Shown here one piece after another: positions 28,480 to 36,345 of a stretch of DNA of 46,591 bases. Position 1 is the stretch's first letter. Every line of letters begins with the position of its first letter. Source of the stretch: an uncultured Verrucomicrobia subdivision 3 bacterium (GTDB taxonomy: Bacteria > Verrucomicrobiota > Verrucomicrobiia > Limisphaerales > UBA8199); the NCBI GenBank assembly GCA_903913865.1, contig CAIWMU010000059.1:1-46591 (forward strand), read 5' to 3'. The notes under the pieces were generated by a model. That model had not been told where the DNA came from. It saw only the letters and a program-made list of their open reading frames with translations, and searched no databases. The position numbers and the translations under genes are program-made.

Positions 28480-29874
28480 TCAATCTTCCGGGCGCTCCCC
28501 GTGCGGGGCCATCTTGACCAGTTTCGGATCGAACCTCCCGAGCACATCGACCAGGTCCGCCTGGGCGGCCATCACCTGGTGGATGTCCTTGTAAACGCCT
28601 GGGACCTCATCCAAACCGGCGGAGATGAGCTTCACCCCCCGGTCCTTGAGCAGGCGGTTCACCTTTTCCCACTCGAACGTTGCCATCGCCTTCGTCCGGC
28701 TCATCACGCGGCCTGCGCCGTGGGATGCCGATTTGAGCGACACGGCGTTTCCCTTTCCGCGCACAAGGAATCCGGGCGTGGCCATCGACCCGGGAATGAT
28801 CCCGAGCACGCCATCTCCGGCCGGGGTGGCCCCCTTGCGGTGCACCACCACCTCCCGCTCCACGCCATCAATCACGTGGCGCTCTTTCCAGGCGAAATTG
28901 TGGTGGTTCTCCACGTCCAGAAGCACATTCACCCGGAGATGCCGGGCCATGTGCCGGTGGATCAGGGCGTGGTTTGCCGCCGCATAGCGGCCCATCAATT
29001 CCATCGCATTCCAGTATTCCTGGCCGTCCTCGGAATCGAGCGAGAGCCATGCGAGGTGTTTGTGCTCCTTGGGGAGGTTCGGGTGCTGGGCCATCGCCAG
29101 CTTGCTGTAGTGGTCGCACACGGCCGCACCGGTTCCACGGCTTCCGCTGTGGCTCAACAGGGCCACATATTCACCGGGCGGCAGATCGCCAACTGCCTGC
29201 TCATTGGTGAACACTCCGAACTCGATGAAGTGGTTTCCGCTTCCGCTGGTTCCGAGCTGGGACCATGCGCGGTCCCGGTTCTGCCGCGTCACGGGGCTTG
29301 CGGACCAGTCGGCATCCATCACCTCGTGCTCGCGCCGGTTCTTGAACTTCGCACCGATTCCAAAGCGGGTCTCCACATCAATGGCGTTGGTCAGGAATTC
29401 ACGCTGCCGGTCCAGGTCCCGCAGCGGCAGGTCCAGCACGGTGAGCTTCATCCGGCATGCGATATCCACACCCACGGCATACGGGATAACCACATTGTCC
29501 GTGGCGAGCACGCCGCCGATCGGCAGTCCGTAACCCACGTGGGCGTCCGGCATGAGGGCACCCATGACAGCCACGGGCAACTGGCAGGCGCGGCTGATCT
29601 GGTTTACGGCCTCCGCCTCCAACCCCTCACCCCACTGCTGCCAGGGAGCGGGGTTCGTGCGGGTGGTGAGGGGGTAGCGGGTGAGCACCCTGGCAAACTC
29701 TCCACGCAACTCGTCATCCAGAAACGCTGCGGGTTCGCCGACCACCGATTCCACATCACCCCGCAGGGCAGCCTTGTCGAGGCCCTTGAGAATGTATTTG
29801 GCGATATACTCCATCCCGCGCCGCATCGGCTCGCCGGGCGGCACGCCCAACTGTGTCAGATCTCTCGTATTCAT
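28480..29874 (-). CDS. rtcB: RNA-splicing ligase RtcB
   Basis: 464 residues from ATG at 29874, which has AGGA 5 nt upstream. RtcB joins RNA ends bearing 2',3'-cyclic or 3'-phosphate to 5'-OH using GTP and Mn2+. Signature parts: MPDAHVGYGLPIGGV (about 110-124), GVDIACRM (metal Asp and Cys), SGSGNHFIE, LLSHSGSRG, DVENHHNF and KSASHGAGR with the guanylated His. Length and motifs match the longer RtcB class in rtcBA operons. Its start codon overlaps the stop of a possible 71-codon upstream frame (ATGA). Probably expressed from a sigma-54 promoter far upstream near 30235-30252. Confidence 0.97.
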   Translation of the reverse strand: MNTRDLTQLGVPPGEPMRRGMEYIAKYILKGLDKAALRGDVESVVGEPAAFLDDELRGEFARVLTRYPLTTRTNPAPWQQWGEGLEAEAVNQISRACQLPVAVMGALMPDAHVGYGLPIGGVLATDNVVIPYAVGVDIACRMKLTVLDLPLRDLDRQREFLTNAIDVETRFGIGAKFKNRREHEVMDADWSASPVTRQNRDRAWSQLGTSGSGNHFIEFGVFTNEQAVGDLPPGEYVALLSHSGSRGTGAAVCDHYSKLAMAQHPNLPKEHKHLAWLSLDSEDGQEYWNAMELMGRYAAANHALIHRHMARHLRVNVLLDVENHHNFAWKERHVIDGVEREVVVHRKGATPAGDGVLGIIPGSMATPGFLVRGKGNAVSLKSASHGAGRVMSRTKAMATFEWEKVNRLLKDRGVKLISAGLDEVPGVYKDIHQVMAAQADLVDVLGRFDPKLVKMAPHGERPED

Positions 29875-30086
29875 ACTGTTCCTTTCCATCCTGCATCCTG
29901 AAACAATCCGTCCGGGGCGGTTTTGCGCCCCCCGGCTCCGAACCTGACCAGCAGCCTGCCGGGGCAGCACCGCAACGCCCAGCGAAATCTTGCGGCTCCA
30001 GACCGGTGCTGCCGGCCTTGCGGATTGACGGACCCGGTCCCATCCAGCGACCAGACTGCCGGAACATTGTTCCCATTCGCATTCAT
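29871..30086 (-). CDS. Possible 71-residue leader peptide upstream of rtcB
   Basis: An ATG at 30086 with AAGGA 6 nt upstream opens a frame that ends in a TGA overlapping the rtcB ATG (ATGA), the same junction type used by real coupled genes. The product (begins MNANGNNVPAVW, Arg/Gly-rich, two Cys) matches nothing I know, and the same DNA folds into strong hairpins, so this may simply be open frame inside a structured leader RNA. Alternative frames overlap rtcB deeply and were not preferred. Confidence 0.3.
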   Translation of the reverse strand: MNANGNNVPAVWSLDGTGSVNPQGRQHRSGAARFRWALRCCPGRLLVRFGAGGRKTAPDGLFQDAGWKGTV

Positions 30087-30234
30087 TCGACTTCCTTCCC
30101 GTTCACAACCGCTGTTGACCGTGACCGAACCTGCTGCAGGGTCGGTCCGCCTGCTTTTGGAATCAGAAGGTCCGGAACCCGGCCGGGAGAACCCGGTCCG
30201 GGCCACCGGCTGATCCAGCGGGCGAGTCTTCCTA
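29875..30234 (-). ncRNA. Long structured 5' leader of rtcBA (candidate RNA element)
   Basis: If transcription starts at the candidate sigma-54 promoter, about 350 nt precede rtcB. Two stable stems stand out: 30124-30146 (ACCGA + CCTG paired to CAGG + TCGGT, one mismatch, 3-nt loop) and a long one pairing 29958-29972 with 30004-30016 (about 12 bp: GCCGG and AGCACCG arms). In other bacteria rtc operons are known to be linked to structured RNAs such as Y RNAs with tRNA-like parts; I could not find a clear T-loop or Ro-binding motif here, and no Ro60 gene is in the window. Confidence 0.35.
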
Positions 30235-30252
30235 TATCAGGAACCGTGCCAA
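30235..30252 (-). promoter_or_regulatory. Candidate sigma-54 promoter of rtcBA
   Basis: On the minus strand, TTGGCACG (-24 element, matching the consensus TGGCACG) is followed after 4 nt by CTGAT in place of TTGCW. The -12 GC is thus GA, one departure at a normally conserved base. It faces rtcB and lies between rtcB and the sigma-54 activator gene rtcR, which is the arrangement known from E. coli. It is about 360 bp from the rtcB start. Confidence 0.45.
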
Positions 30253-30337
30253 CCCCTTGACGGTGCGGGTGGGGCGCTGGAAAACCTTCGAAACATTGGG
30301 GATTCTGCGTGTTTGTGGGATTTTGCAGGGCGGGTGA

Positions 30338-30375
30338 TGGCAGGGCTTGCCAGTGGGGTGTGTAGCTTATAAGAT
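30338..30375 (+). promoter_or_regulatory. Candidate sigma-70 type promoter of rtcR with inverted repeat
   Basis: TTGCCA (30347-30352), a 17-bp spacer and TAAGAT (30370-30375) form a plausible -35/-10 pair 20 bp before the rtcR ATG. TGGCA...TGCCA (30338-30352) forms a small inverted repeat over the -35 box, a possible autoregulatory site. No Shine-Dalgarno sequence precedes the ATG. Confidence 0.45.
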
Positions 30376-30395
30376 AAAGCCGACGCTTTTAAGCT

Positions 30396-31997
30396 ATGCC
30401 TGCGCGACAAACAGTTCTGATCGGTCTTCTGGGGAGTGTGCTGGATTCCGGATTTCACGGGGAGCGCTGGAACCGGTGGCGGCCCACCGTCTCCCTCTGC
30501 ATGCACAAGGAACTGCCGGTGGCCCGGTTCGAGTTGATCCATTCGAAGGCGCACGAGCACACCGCCCGCTGTGTGGCAGCCGACATCCAGCGGACATCCC
30601 CCGGCACGACGGTTGTGCTCCGGGAGCAGGAATTCGGGAATCCGTGGGATTTCGAGGAGGTGTATGGTTCCCTGCATGATTTTGCCCGGGGCTACCCCTT
30701 CCGCCCCGAGGAGGAGGATTATCTCGTCCACATCACCACCGGCACGCATGTGCAGCAGATCTGCCTCTTCCTGCTGGCCGAATCGCGGCACCTGCCGGCC
30801 CGGCTGGTCCAGAGCGCGCCGGCCGAACCGAAGCGCCGGGGGCCGGATGGCAAATACAGTATCATCGATCTGGACCTCTCGAAATACGACCGGATCGCCG
30901 CCCGGTTCCAGCGGGAGGCGCGGGACGCCGCATCGTTCCTGAAATCCGGCATCGAGACCCGGAACCCCCGGTTCAACCAGCTCATTGAGCAGATTGAGCA
31001 TGTGGCCATCCATTCGAGGGAACCGGTTCTGCTGATGGGCCCCACCGGTGCCGGAAAATCGCAACTGGCACGGCGCATTTTCGAGCTCAAGAAAAGCAGG
31101 CACCAGGTGGCCGGGGTCTTCGTGGAGGTGAACTGCGCCACCCTGCGGGGGGAGTCTGCCATGTCCACCCTGTTCGGCCACACGAAGGGGGCTTTCACTG
31201 GGGCTGTGAAGGACCGTCCCGGGCTGCTCCGCGCCGCCGATGGGGGGTTGCTCTTTTTGGATGAGGTCGGCGAGCTGGGGCTGGACGAGCAGGCCATGCT
31301 CCTGCGGGCCCTGGAGGAGAAACGGTTCCTTCCCCTCGGGAGTGATCGTGAGTCGAGCAGCGATTTTCAACTCATCGCCGGGACCAATCGCGATCTCGCT
31401 GTCGCCGTCCGGTCGGGCAGGTTCCGGGAGGATCTGCTTGCGCGGATGAACCTTTGGACGTTCCACCTTCCGGGTCTCGCCGAGCGTCCGGAGGACATTG
31501 AGCCGAACCTGGATTACGAACTGGACCGCGTCGCCCGAGGCAGCGGGACGCGCCCCGTGCTCGGAAGGGATGTCCGGGAGGAGTTCCTGGCCTTCGCACG
31601 GTCCCCCGCAGCCCGGTGGAGCGCCAACTTCAGGGATCTGAACGCCTGCGTGACCCGCATGGCCACCCTCTCCGCAGGGGGCCGGATCACGCGGGAAGTG
31701 ATGCAGGGGGAGATCGCGCGCCTGCGCTCCAGTTGGGCTCCCGCGTCGGATGCGCCGTACCGGGAGTCGATCCCCGCCGGGGTGCTCGATCCCGCCACGT
31801 TCCAGCAATTGGACCTGTTCGACCGTGTGCAACTGGCCGCCGTCATCGCCGTCTGCCGCGAATCCGCGACATTATCCGAGGCGGGCCGGAAACTGTTCTC
31901 CTCCACCCGTGAGAAACGCAAGGTGCAGAACGATGCCGACCGCCTGCGGAAATACCTGGCGCGGTTTGGCCTCGATTGGCAGGGCTGCAAAGGGTGA
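30396..31997 (+). CDS. rtcR: Sigma-54 dependent transcriptional activator of RNA repair genes, RtcR
   Basis: 533 residues, as in E. coli RtcR (532). Residues 1 to about 180 form the CARF-type sensor (VLIGLLGSVLDSG at the start, LVHITTGTHVQQICLFLLAE around 109-128), which is thought to sense RNA ends or cyclic nucleotide-like ligands. The AAA+ core has Walker A GPTGAGKS (215-222), the sigma-54 contact loop GAFTGA (265-270), Walker B LLFLDEVGE and an arginine-containing sensor region; a short C-terminal DNA-binding part follows (about 475-533). It is divergent from rtcBA and should turn it on when released by ligand. Confidence 0.95.
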   Translation: MPARQTVLIGLLGSVLDSGFHGERWNRWRPTVSLCMHKELPVARFELIHSKAHEHTARCVAADIQRTSPGTTVVLREQEFGNPWDFEEVYGSLHDFARGYPFRPEEEDYLVHITTGTHVQQICLFLLAESRHLPARLVQSAPAEPKRRGPDGKYSIIDLDLSKYDRIAARFQREARDAASFLKSGIETRNPRFNQLIEQIEHVAIHSREPVLLMGPTGAGKSQLARRIFELKKSRHQVAGVFVEVNCATLRGESAMSTLFGHTKGAFTGAVKDRPGLLRAADGGLLFLDEVGELGLDEQAMLLRALEEKRFLPLGSDRESSSDFQLIAGTNRDLAVAVRSGRFREDLLARMNLWTFHLPGLAERPEDIEPNLDYELDRVARGSGTRPVLGRDVREEFLAFARSPAARWSANFRDLNACVTRMATLSAGGRITREVMQGEIARLRSSWAPASDAPYRESIPAGVLDPATFQQLDLFDRVQLAAVIAVCRESATLSEAGRKLFSSTREKRKVQNDADRLRKYLARFGLDWQGCKG

Positions 31998-32018
31998 GGG
32001 GGCGGTCCCCATCCGAGC

Positions 32019-32441
32019 TTATCGCTTACGCTCGCGCGAGGGTGTCACACTCGGCCCCCACTCGTTGAGAAGGCGCACCTGTGCGAGGCGATCATCGCCG
32101 GCGAACGAGAGTTCCAGAACGTAACTGCGCTCCAGTTCACCGCTTGCGGATGACGAGCCGCCTATGACGAGCCAGAGGGCTTTGACTTTCGTCCAAGCAT
32201 ACCCCAGCCGCTGGCCATCATCCGACACAAAATCCGGCTCCCCCAGGCTCAGAAAAACCTCATCCTTGGTGGTCGTGCCGGGAAGCATCGATCTGCTGGT
32301 GCCGGGGTTGATATTTTGGCGGGACCCCGCTGCATGATAATCCACAGGGATGATCAGGCACCCGGTCAGCCAGACCACTCCAGATACGATGAGAAGGAGG
32401 GACAGGCGGACGGCTGGGGGACGGTGTGCCTGCGGTGTCAT
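32019..32441 (-). CDS. Small lipoprotein, BamE/SmpA-like
   Basis: 140 residues. Signal peptide with lipobox VWLTGC (Cys about 28). After the Cys a short linker leads to SMLPGTTTKDEVFLSLGEPDF, the helix-turn of SmpA/OmlA (BamE)-like domains that begin with a G.T...V...LG.P pattern. Such small domains bind peptides or help outer-membrane assembly; this copy is not clearly BamE itself. Its ATG overlaps the TGA of the upstream lipoprotein gene, so the two are co-translated. Outer-membrane or periplasmic location expected. Confidence 0.7.
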   Translation of the reverse strand: MTPQAHRPPAVRLSLLLIVSGVVWLTGCLIIPVDYHAAGSRQNINPGTSRSMLPGTTTKDEVFLSLGEPDFVSDDGQRLGYAWTKVKALWLVIGGSSSASGELERSYVLELSFAGDDRLAQVRLLNEWGPSVTPSRERKR

Positions 32442-32785
32442 CAGTTCACCGTGATGAGATTCTGCTTTGCGAGGCGGCCCTGGTCGTCAAACACCAGCAC
32501 AAGGCTGTAATGGATATGCTGCCAGGGCATCATTGCGCGCGGCGTCAGGATATAGCGCCCCTGTCTTGGATCCTCGCCAACCCGGTAGGTGAGAATCCGT
32601 TCATGTTCGAAGATGGCGGAAGGTTGGCCCAATTTGAGCAAAACCGTTTCGCGTGTGGTCTCGCCAATTTTGAGGAACGAGATCAGATCGTGGCTGGCAC
32701 CGGGAATGGGGGTGGTGCAACCTGTCAGCCAGCATGCAACCAACGATGCACACAGATTCACTATCCACTTCGACGTTTTCCTCAT
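32441..32785 (-). CDS. Small lipoprotein, BamE/SmpA-like (paralogue of downstream gene)
   Basis: 114 residues. Lipobox CWLTGC (Cys about 23), then FLKIGETTRETVLLKLGQPSAIFEHERILTYR, the same G.T...V...LG.P layout as the downstream gene at 32019-32441, which suggests tandem paralogues. AGGAGGATGAG-like sequence (read on the minus strand, 32791-32801) gives a good ribosome site. The stop overlaps the next ATG. Precise role unknown; both are probably sorted to the outer membrane. Confidence 0.7.
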   Translation of the reverse strand: MRKTSKWIVNLCASLVACWLTGCTTPIPGASHDLISFLKIGETTRETVLLKLGQPSAIFEHERILTYRVGEDPRQGRYILTPRAMMPWQHIHYSLVLVFDDQGRLAKQNLITVN

Positions 32786-32999
32786 GACTCATCCTCCTCC
32801 TGTTGGATGGATGAGGCTCAACAGAGTTCGGGACCATGTCCCTGCCGCCCACGTGGTGCCAGAAGAGACAACCCCTTTTCAGCCCCCCAAAAGACCGATG
32901 CACCGGCTGCGGAAACTGAACACCCTCCGCCTGCCAGTTGGGTGCCCGGGGAGTTCGTCTCAAACTACAGCCTCACCCACTCTGTTTCGACATTCCCAG

Positions 33000-33013
33000 A
33001 GCAGGTCCCTGCT
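33000..33013. promoter_or_regulatory. Palindrome beside a TTGACA box, possible operator
   Basis: AGCAGG-TC-CCTGCT is a perfect 6-bp inverted repeat. On the minus strand it directly follows TTGACA (33013-33018) and would lie in the spacer of a promoter for the lipoprotein pair; the matching -10 (GAATGT) is poor. Confidence 0.25.
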
Positions 33014-33056
33014 GTCAAGTATAAAGACATCCCGGGGCTTGAAACGAGCGGCTGGC

Positions 33057-33314
33057 CTACCGGCGGGGGATGGCCTGGGCGAGGGTGGTGATGGTTTGGA
33101 GGACCTTGCGGGCGGTATCCGGGTCGGGGATTTTCAGGCCGTAGTTTTTGTCGAGGGCGACAACGATTTGGAGGGCATCGACAGAATCGAGTCCAAGGCT
33201 TTCAGGGCCAAAGAGGGGCTGGTCATCCCCGATATCCTCAGGGGCGACCTGGAGCATGAGGTTTTCCACCAGCATGCGTTTCAGCTCCGATTTCAGGGCA
33301 GCATCGTTTTCCAT
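33057..33314 (-). CDS. Acyl carrier protein
   Basis: 85 residues, normal for an ACP. The phosphopantetheine site is the Ser in LGLDSVDALQIV (about Ser43), with the usual acidic helix II behind it. It carries growing acyl chains for the ketosynthase, reductase and possibly the ligase of this cluster. Only 3 bp separate it from the ketoreductase stop, so it is the last gene of the seven-gene minus-strand operon. It is a dedicated, not a housekeeping, ACP judging by context. Confidence 0.92.
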   Translation of the reverse strand: MENDAALKSELKRMLVENLMLQVAPEDIGDDQPLFGPESLGLDSVDALQIVVALDKNYGLKIPDPDTARKVLQTITTLAQAIPRR

Positions 33315-33317
33315 GAG

Positions 33318-34049
33318 TTAAAGCACTCCGCCATCAATTTTGATCGTGGAACCTGTAACATAGGAGGCCTCTTCACAAGCCAAAAAGCGTATGACAGCGG
33401 CAATTTCGGCCGGTTTGCCGAAGCGGCGCATGGGGATGCGGGCCTGGGCGGCCTTTCGCTCGGGTTCGGACCAGTGGGCGAGGGAATCGGTGTCCACATA
33501 GCCGGGGCAGACGGCGTTGACGGTGATGCCGATCCGGGCGACCTCCTTGGCCAGGGACTGGGTGAGGGCCACGATGCCGGCCTTGGCAGCGGCGTAATGG
33601 GTTTGACCGGCCGGGGCGAGGAGGGCGCTAAGGCTTGAGACGTTGACGATCCGGCCCCAGCGCTGCGAGATCATGGAGGGAAGGACGGCCTGGCATCCGT
33701 GAAACGTGCTGTCGAGGTTCGCGGCGAGGATCTCCGACCAGGTGGCTGCGGGCATGGTGCCGAGCAGCATGTCCTTGTGGGATCCGGCATTGTTGACGAG
33801 GACATCGACGCGGCCTTCGGCTGCGAGGATGGCATGCACTGTGGTGCGCCAATCCGCGGGGGAGGTGACGTCCAGAGGGAGGCAGCGGCAGCGATCCGGG
33901 GTGGTGAGGGCGAGGGCATCGGCCTGATCGCGGCGGTTGTGGATGCCGAGCCAGACACTGTTTTCAGGCCGTTCATCGAGAAAGGCCCGGGCTGTGGAGA
34001 TGCCGATGCCTCCGTTTCCGCCGGTGATCAGGATGACACGTTTGCTCAT
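33318..34049 (-). CDS. 3-oxoacyl-ACP reductase (SDR family, FabG-like)
   Basis: 243 residues from ATG at 34049, which overlaps the preceding stop (ATGA). Cofactor motif TGGNGGIGISTA (about 9-20), NNAG (about 86-89), catalytic Ser in NVSSLSALLA and YAAAKAG (Tyr and Lys, about 151-157), and C-terminal GSTIKIDGG. Classic NADPH-dependent SDR of FabG type: reduces 3-ketoacyl-ACP to 3-hydroxyacyl-ACP. No dehydratase or enoyl reductase gene is in the cluster, so these steps may be shared with primary metabolism or absent. Confidence 0.92.
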   Translation of the reverse strand: MSKRVILITGGNGGIGISTARAFLDERPENSVWLGIHNRRDQADALALTTPDRCRCLPLDVTSPADWRTTVHAILAAEGRVDVLVNNAGSHKDMLLGTMPAATWSEILAANLDSTFHGCQAVLPSMISQRWGRIVNVSSLSALLAPAGQTHYAAAKAGIVALTQSLAKEVARIGITVNAVCPGYVDTDSLAHWSEPERKAAQARIPMRRFGKPAEIAAVIRFLACEEASYVTGSTIKIDGGVL

Positions 34050-35101
34050 GGGTGCTGGGGTGTGGAGTCGGGTTGCGGAAAATCGTGCCTGGCGAACCGG
34101 GCGCCGATGGCCTGCTGATTGGTTCCGGCCACACTGACATTGGCCCCCGTGTGGGTGCCCCGGTTGAGGAGGTCCACGGCGGCGGCACATTGCCAGCCGG
34201 TGGCGGCGACCAGACCCTCCCCGAGGATGCGGCGCGGGCTCAGGCGCGGCCCGGTCCAATCACTCCAGGCATCCAGTTCGGCCCGGTTCGTGCGGGAGTT
34301 GTCCCCGAGGCTGTCGCAAAGCAGGTCCCCGGGGCCAGGGGCGGGCAGTTGCTGGCGCATCCGGCTGGCGGCGGTGTGCCGGGAGACACGGGATGTGTAA
34401 GTGTGGGAACTGGTGATGGCCTTCAATTCCGTGCCCGAGGAGAGGGACTCATCGCATACGAGCGCGATGGCCCCGGCGCCTGCGGTGAGAACGGCACTGT
34501 GGTCGAGGTGCCACAGGGCATCTGCGAGGAGCCAGTTCAATTCCCCGGTGCCGATGACGAGGCATGCGTCCACACGCGAATCGACGAGCCAGTCCGCCGC
34601 GAGAGCCAGACCCTGGAGGAAGGTGGCGGAATCCCCTATGAGAGTGTGGAGCGAGGGGGGCTGTTCCAGCAGGGAGGAGACGTTGCTGGCGATCGCGGAA
34701 AAAACCGTTTCCGGGAAGAGCAGCGGGCTGGCGGTTGCGGGGTCCTTGAGCGTCTCCTCAAAGAACCTGCAGGAGTATTGGACGCAGCCGGCATCAAGGC
34801 AGGCCACAATTCCTACGCGCCGGATCCCTGCCGGTCTGGCCAGGAGCGGGGCCATCGCCTCAAGGGCGGCTGCCGCCGCGTAGTGGGTGATGGGGCTGGC
34901 CCTGCGAAGGCGCGGGTGGGCCAGAAACGCGGGGCGTGTGGCCGGGGCGGGCACAGGCCGACCACGAAGCGGGGAGGAACCGGGACGATCCAGCGGCTGG
35001 ATGGGCAGGGGAGTCCCGGTCTGCAGGGCATTTCGCAGCGGGCCCATGCCCCATCCTGCGGGAGAAACGGCACCGGTGCCGGCCACAAAGATCCTACTCA
35101 T
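34046..35101 (-). CDS. Ketosynthase-like protein without catalytic residues (chain-length-factor-like)
   Basis: 351 residues. ATG at 35101 is fixed by an AGGAGG (35107-35112) 5 nt upstream. The fold pattern follows KAS I/II (RIFVAGTGAVSPAGWG at the start, THYAAAAALEAM, FSAIASNVSSLL, CLVIGTGELNW), but where the partner has NACASG this protein has GDSATF (Cys to Ser), the NAHGTGT block is SLGDNSRTN, and the last His block reads ILGEGLVAATGW. All three catalytic residues are therefore lost. In type II polyketide and aryl polyene systems such a partner forms a heterodimer with an active ketosynthase and sets chain length; that role is inferred. ATGA overlaps at both ends. Confidence 0.8.
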   Translation of the reverse strand: MSRIFVAGTGAVSPAGWGMGPLRNALQTGTPLPIQPLDRPGSSPLRGRPVPAPATRPAFLAHPRLRRASPITHYAAAAALEAMAPLLARPAGIRRVGIVACLDAGCVQYSCRFFEETLKDPATASPLLFPETVFSAIASNVSSLLEQPPSLHTLIGDSATFLQGLALAADWLVDSRVDACLVIGTGELNWLLADALWHLDHSAVLTAGAGAIALVCDESLSSGTELKAITSSHTYTSRVSRHTAASRMRQQLPAPGPGDLLCDSLGDNSRTNRAELDAWSDWTGPRLSPRRILGEGLVAATGWQCAAAVDLLNRGTHTGANVSVAGTNQQAIGARFARHDFPQPDSTPQHP

Positions 35102-36345
35102 GCCCACCTCCTGAGAACGAGGGATGCGTTCACGCCGCCGAACCCAAATGAATTCGAGATCACGGTATCGACGCGGGCTGACTGGGGTTTCGACACCACC
35201 GGGAAGGTGCAGGTCGCATCGGGACGTTCAAAGTTGGGCTGGGGCGGCAGCCACTGGCCCTTGAGGGCCATGAGGCAGATCACCGCCTCCACGGCACCCG
35301 CCGCCCCGAGCAGGTGGCCGATGCAGGCCTTGGAGGAGCTGACCGGCAGGGTCGCCGCACGGGGTCCGGCCCAGCGGCCGATCGCGATGGCTTCGGATGA
35401 ATCGTTGAGCAGGGTGCCTGTCCCGTGGGCATTGACGTAGTCAATATCCGCGCTCGTCACCCGTGCGGAGTCGCAGGCCCCGCACATTGCGGCGAGGGCG
35501 GCATCCCCCTGCGGGTGCGGCTGGGTGAGGTGGTGGCGGTCTATGGCGGTGCCATAGCCGAGGATCTCCCCCAGAATGGTGGCGTTGCGTCTCCGGGCGG
35601 AATCGAGCGATTCCAGGGCCAGCACAGCGGCCCCCTCGCCGAGCATCAGCCCGTCCCGCGAGGCGTCAAAGGGTCGGCAGGTGGTCGTGGACATCAGTTG
35701 GAGCGAGCCAAAGCCGGTGAACACCATCTCACTGAGGGCATCGTAGCCGCCGGTCAGCACCCTCTCCCCATGGCCCCGGCGGATCCACTCCCAGGCATTG
35801 CCGATGGCATCTGTTCCGGAGGCGCAGGCGTTGGAGATGATGCGGACCGCGCCATCCGTCCCGAGGGCATCCGAAACCATCCTGACCTGGTTATGGGCCT
35901 GGTATTGCAGTGCGCGGGTCGCCTGCAGGGCGTGGTGGTCCGGGGTGGTGACCGCCTGGCGGAAGTAGCTTTCCCCGAGCGCCATGCCGCCCGCTGTGGT
36001 TCCAAGGATCACAGGGACCGATGTGTCACCCGCCCATCCGGCCTGTGTCCACGCCTCATGGGCTGTGAGCAGGAGCATGCTTGTGGCGCGGTCCACTCTG
36101 GAGGACTGGCGTGGGGTTAACAGACCCGTCGGTATGGAGGGCGGCAGGGAGACCTGCGCCGCGAGCTTCACCTTCTGGCGGCTGACATCGAAGCTGGACA
36201 CCGGCAGAAATTCACTTTTCCCGGATTGGAATCCCTCCGCGTTCCGGTCCCAGCCGAGCCCCAGCGAGGTGATGATTCCCGCGCCGGTGACGACCACGCG
36301 TGGCGGTTGTTGTGGATGTCTGTGGGGGAAAAGCATCGGGATCAT
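35098..36345 (-). CDS. Beta-ketoacyl-ACP synthase II (FabF-like), active
   Basis: 415 residues from ATG at 36345, which overlaps the upstream TGA. Opens with VVVTGAGIITSLG; catalytic Cys in SNACASGTDAIG, His in YVNAHGTGTLLND and His in SSKACIGHLLGAAGAVE, closing SNSFGFGGVNASL. All expected KAS I/II residues are there, so it should condense malonyl-ACP with an acyl chain. It is paired by a 4-bp overlap with the catalytically dead homologue at 34046-35101, an arrangement typical of KS/CLF pairs. Confidence 0.93.
   Translation of the reverse strand: MIPMLFPHRHPQQPPRVVVTGAGIITSLGLGWDRNAEGFQSGKSEFLPVSSFDVSRQKVKLAAQVSLPPSIPTGLLTPRQSSRVDRATSMLLLTAHEAWTQAGWAGDTSVPVILGTTAGGMALGESYFRQAVTTPDHHALQATRALQYQAHNQVRMVSDALGTDGAVRIISNACASGTDAIGNAWEWIRRGHGERVLTGGYDALSEMVFTGFGSLQLMSTTTCRPFDASRDGLMLGEGAAVLALESLDSARRRNATILGEILGYGTAIDRHHLTQPHPQGDAALAAMCGACDSARVTSADIDYVNAHGTGTLLNDSSEAIAIGRWAGPRAATLPVSSSKACIGHLLGAAGAVEAVICLMALKGQWLPPQPNFERPDATCTFPVVSKPQSARVDTVISNSFGFGGVNASLVLRRWA

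Noticed and set aside
28429-29901. 490-codon frame antisense to rtcB
   Set aside because: It mirrors the rtcB reading frame with no known domain; rtcB is certain.
30124-30210. tRNA-like segment in the rtcB leader
   Set aside because: A stretch resembling an anticodon arm (CTGCTTTTGGAATCAG) has a mismatch and a 6-nt loop, and no T-loop or acceptor stem follows, so no tRNA was called.
30237-31832. 531-codon frame antisense to rtcR
   Set aside because: RtcR has all AAA+ and CARF motifs; the opposite frame shows none and lacks a plausible start region.
34052-35440. 462-codon plus-strand frame across the two ketosynthase genes
   Set aside because: Lies antisense to two coupled genes with clear motifs; composition is Gly/Arg-rich without structure.
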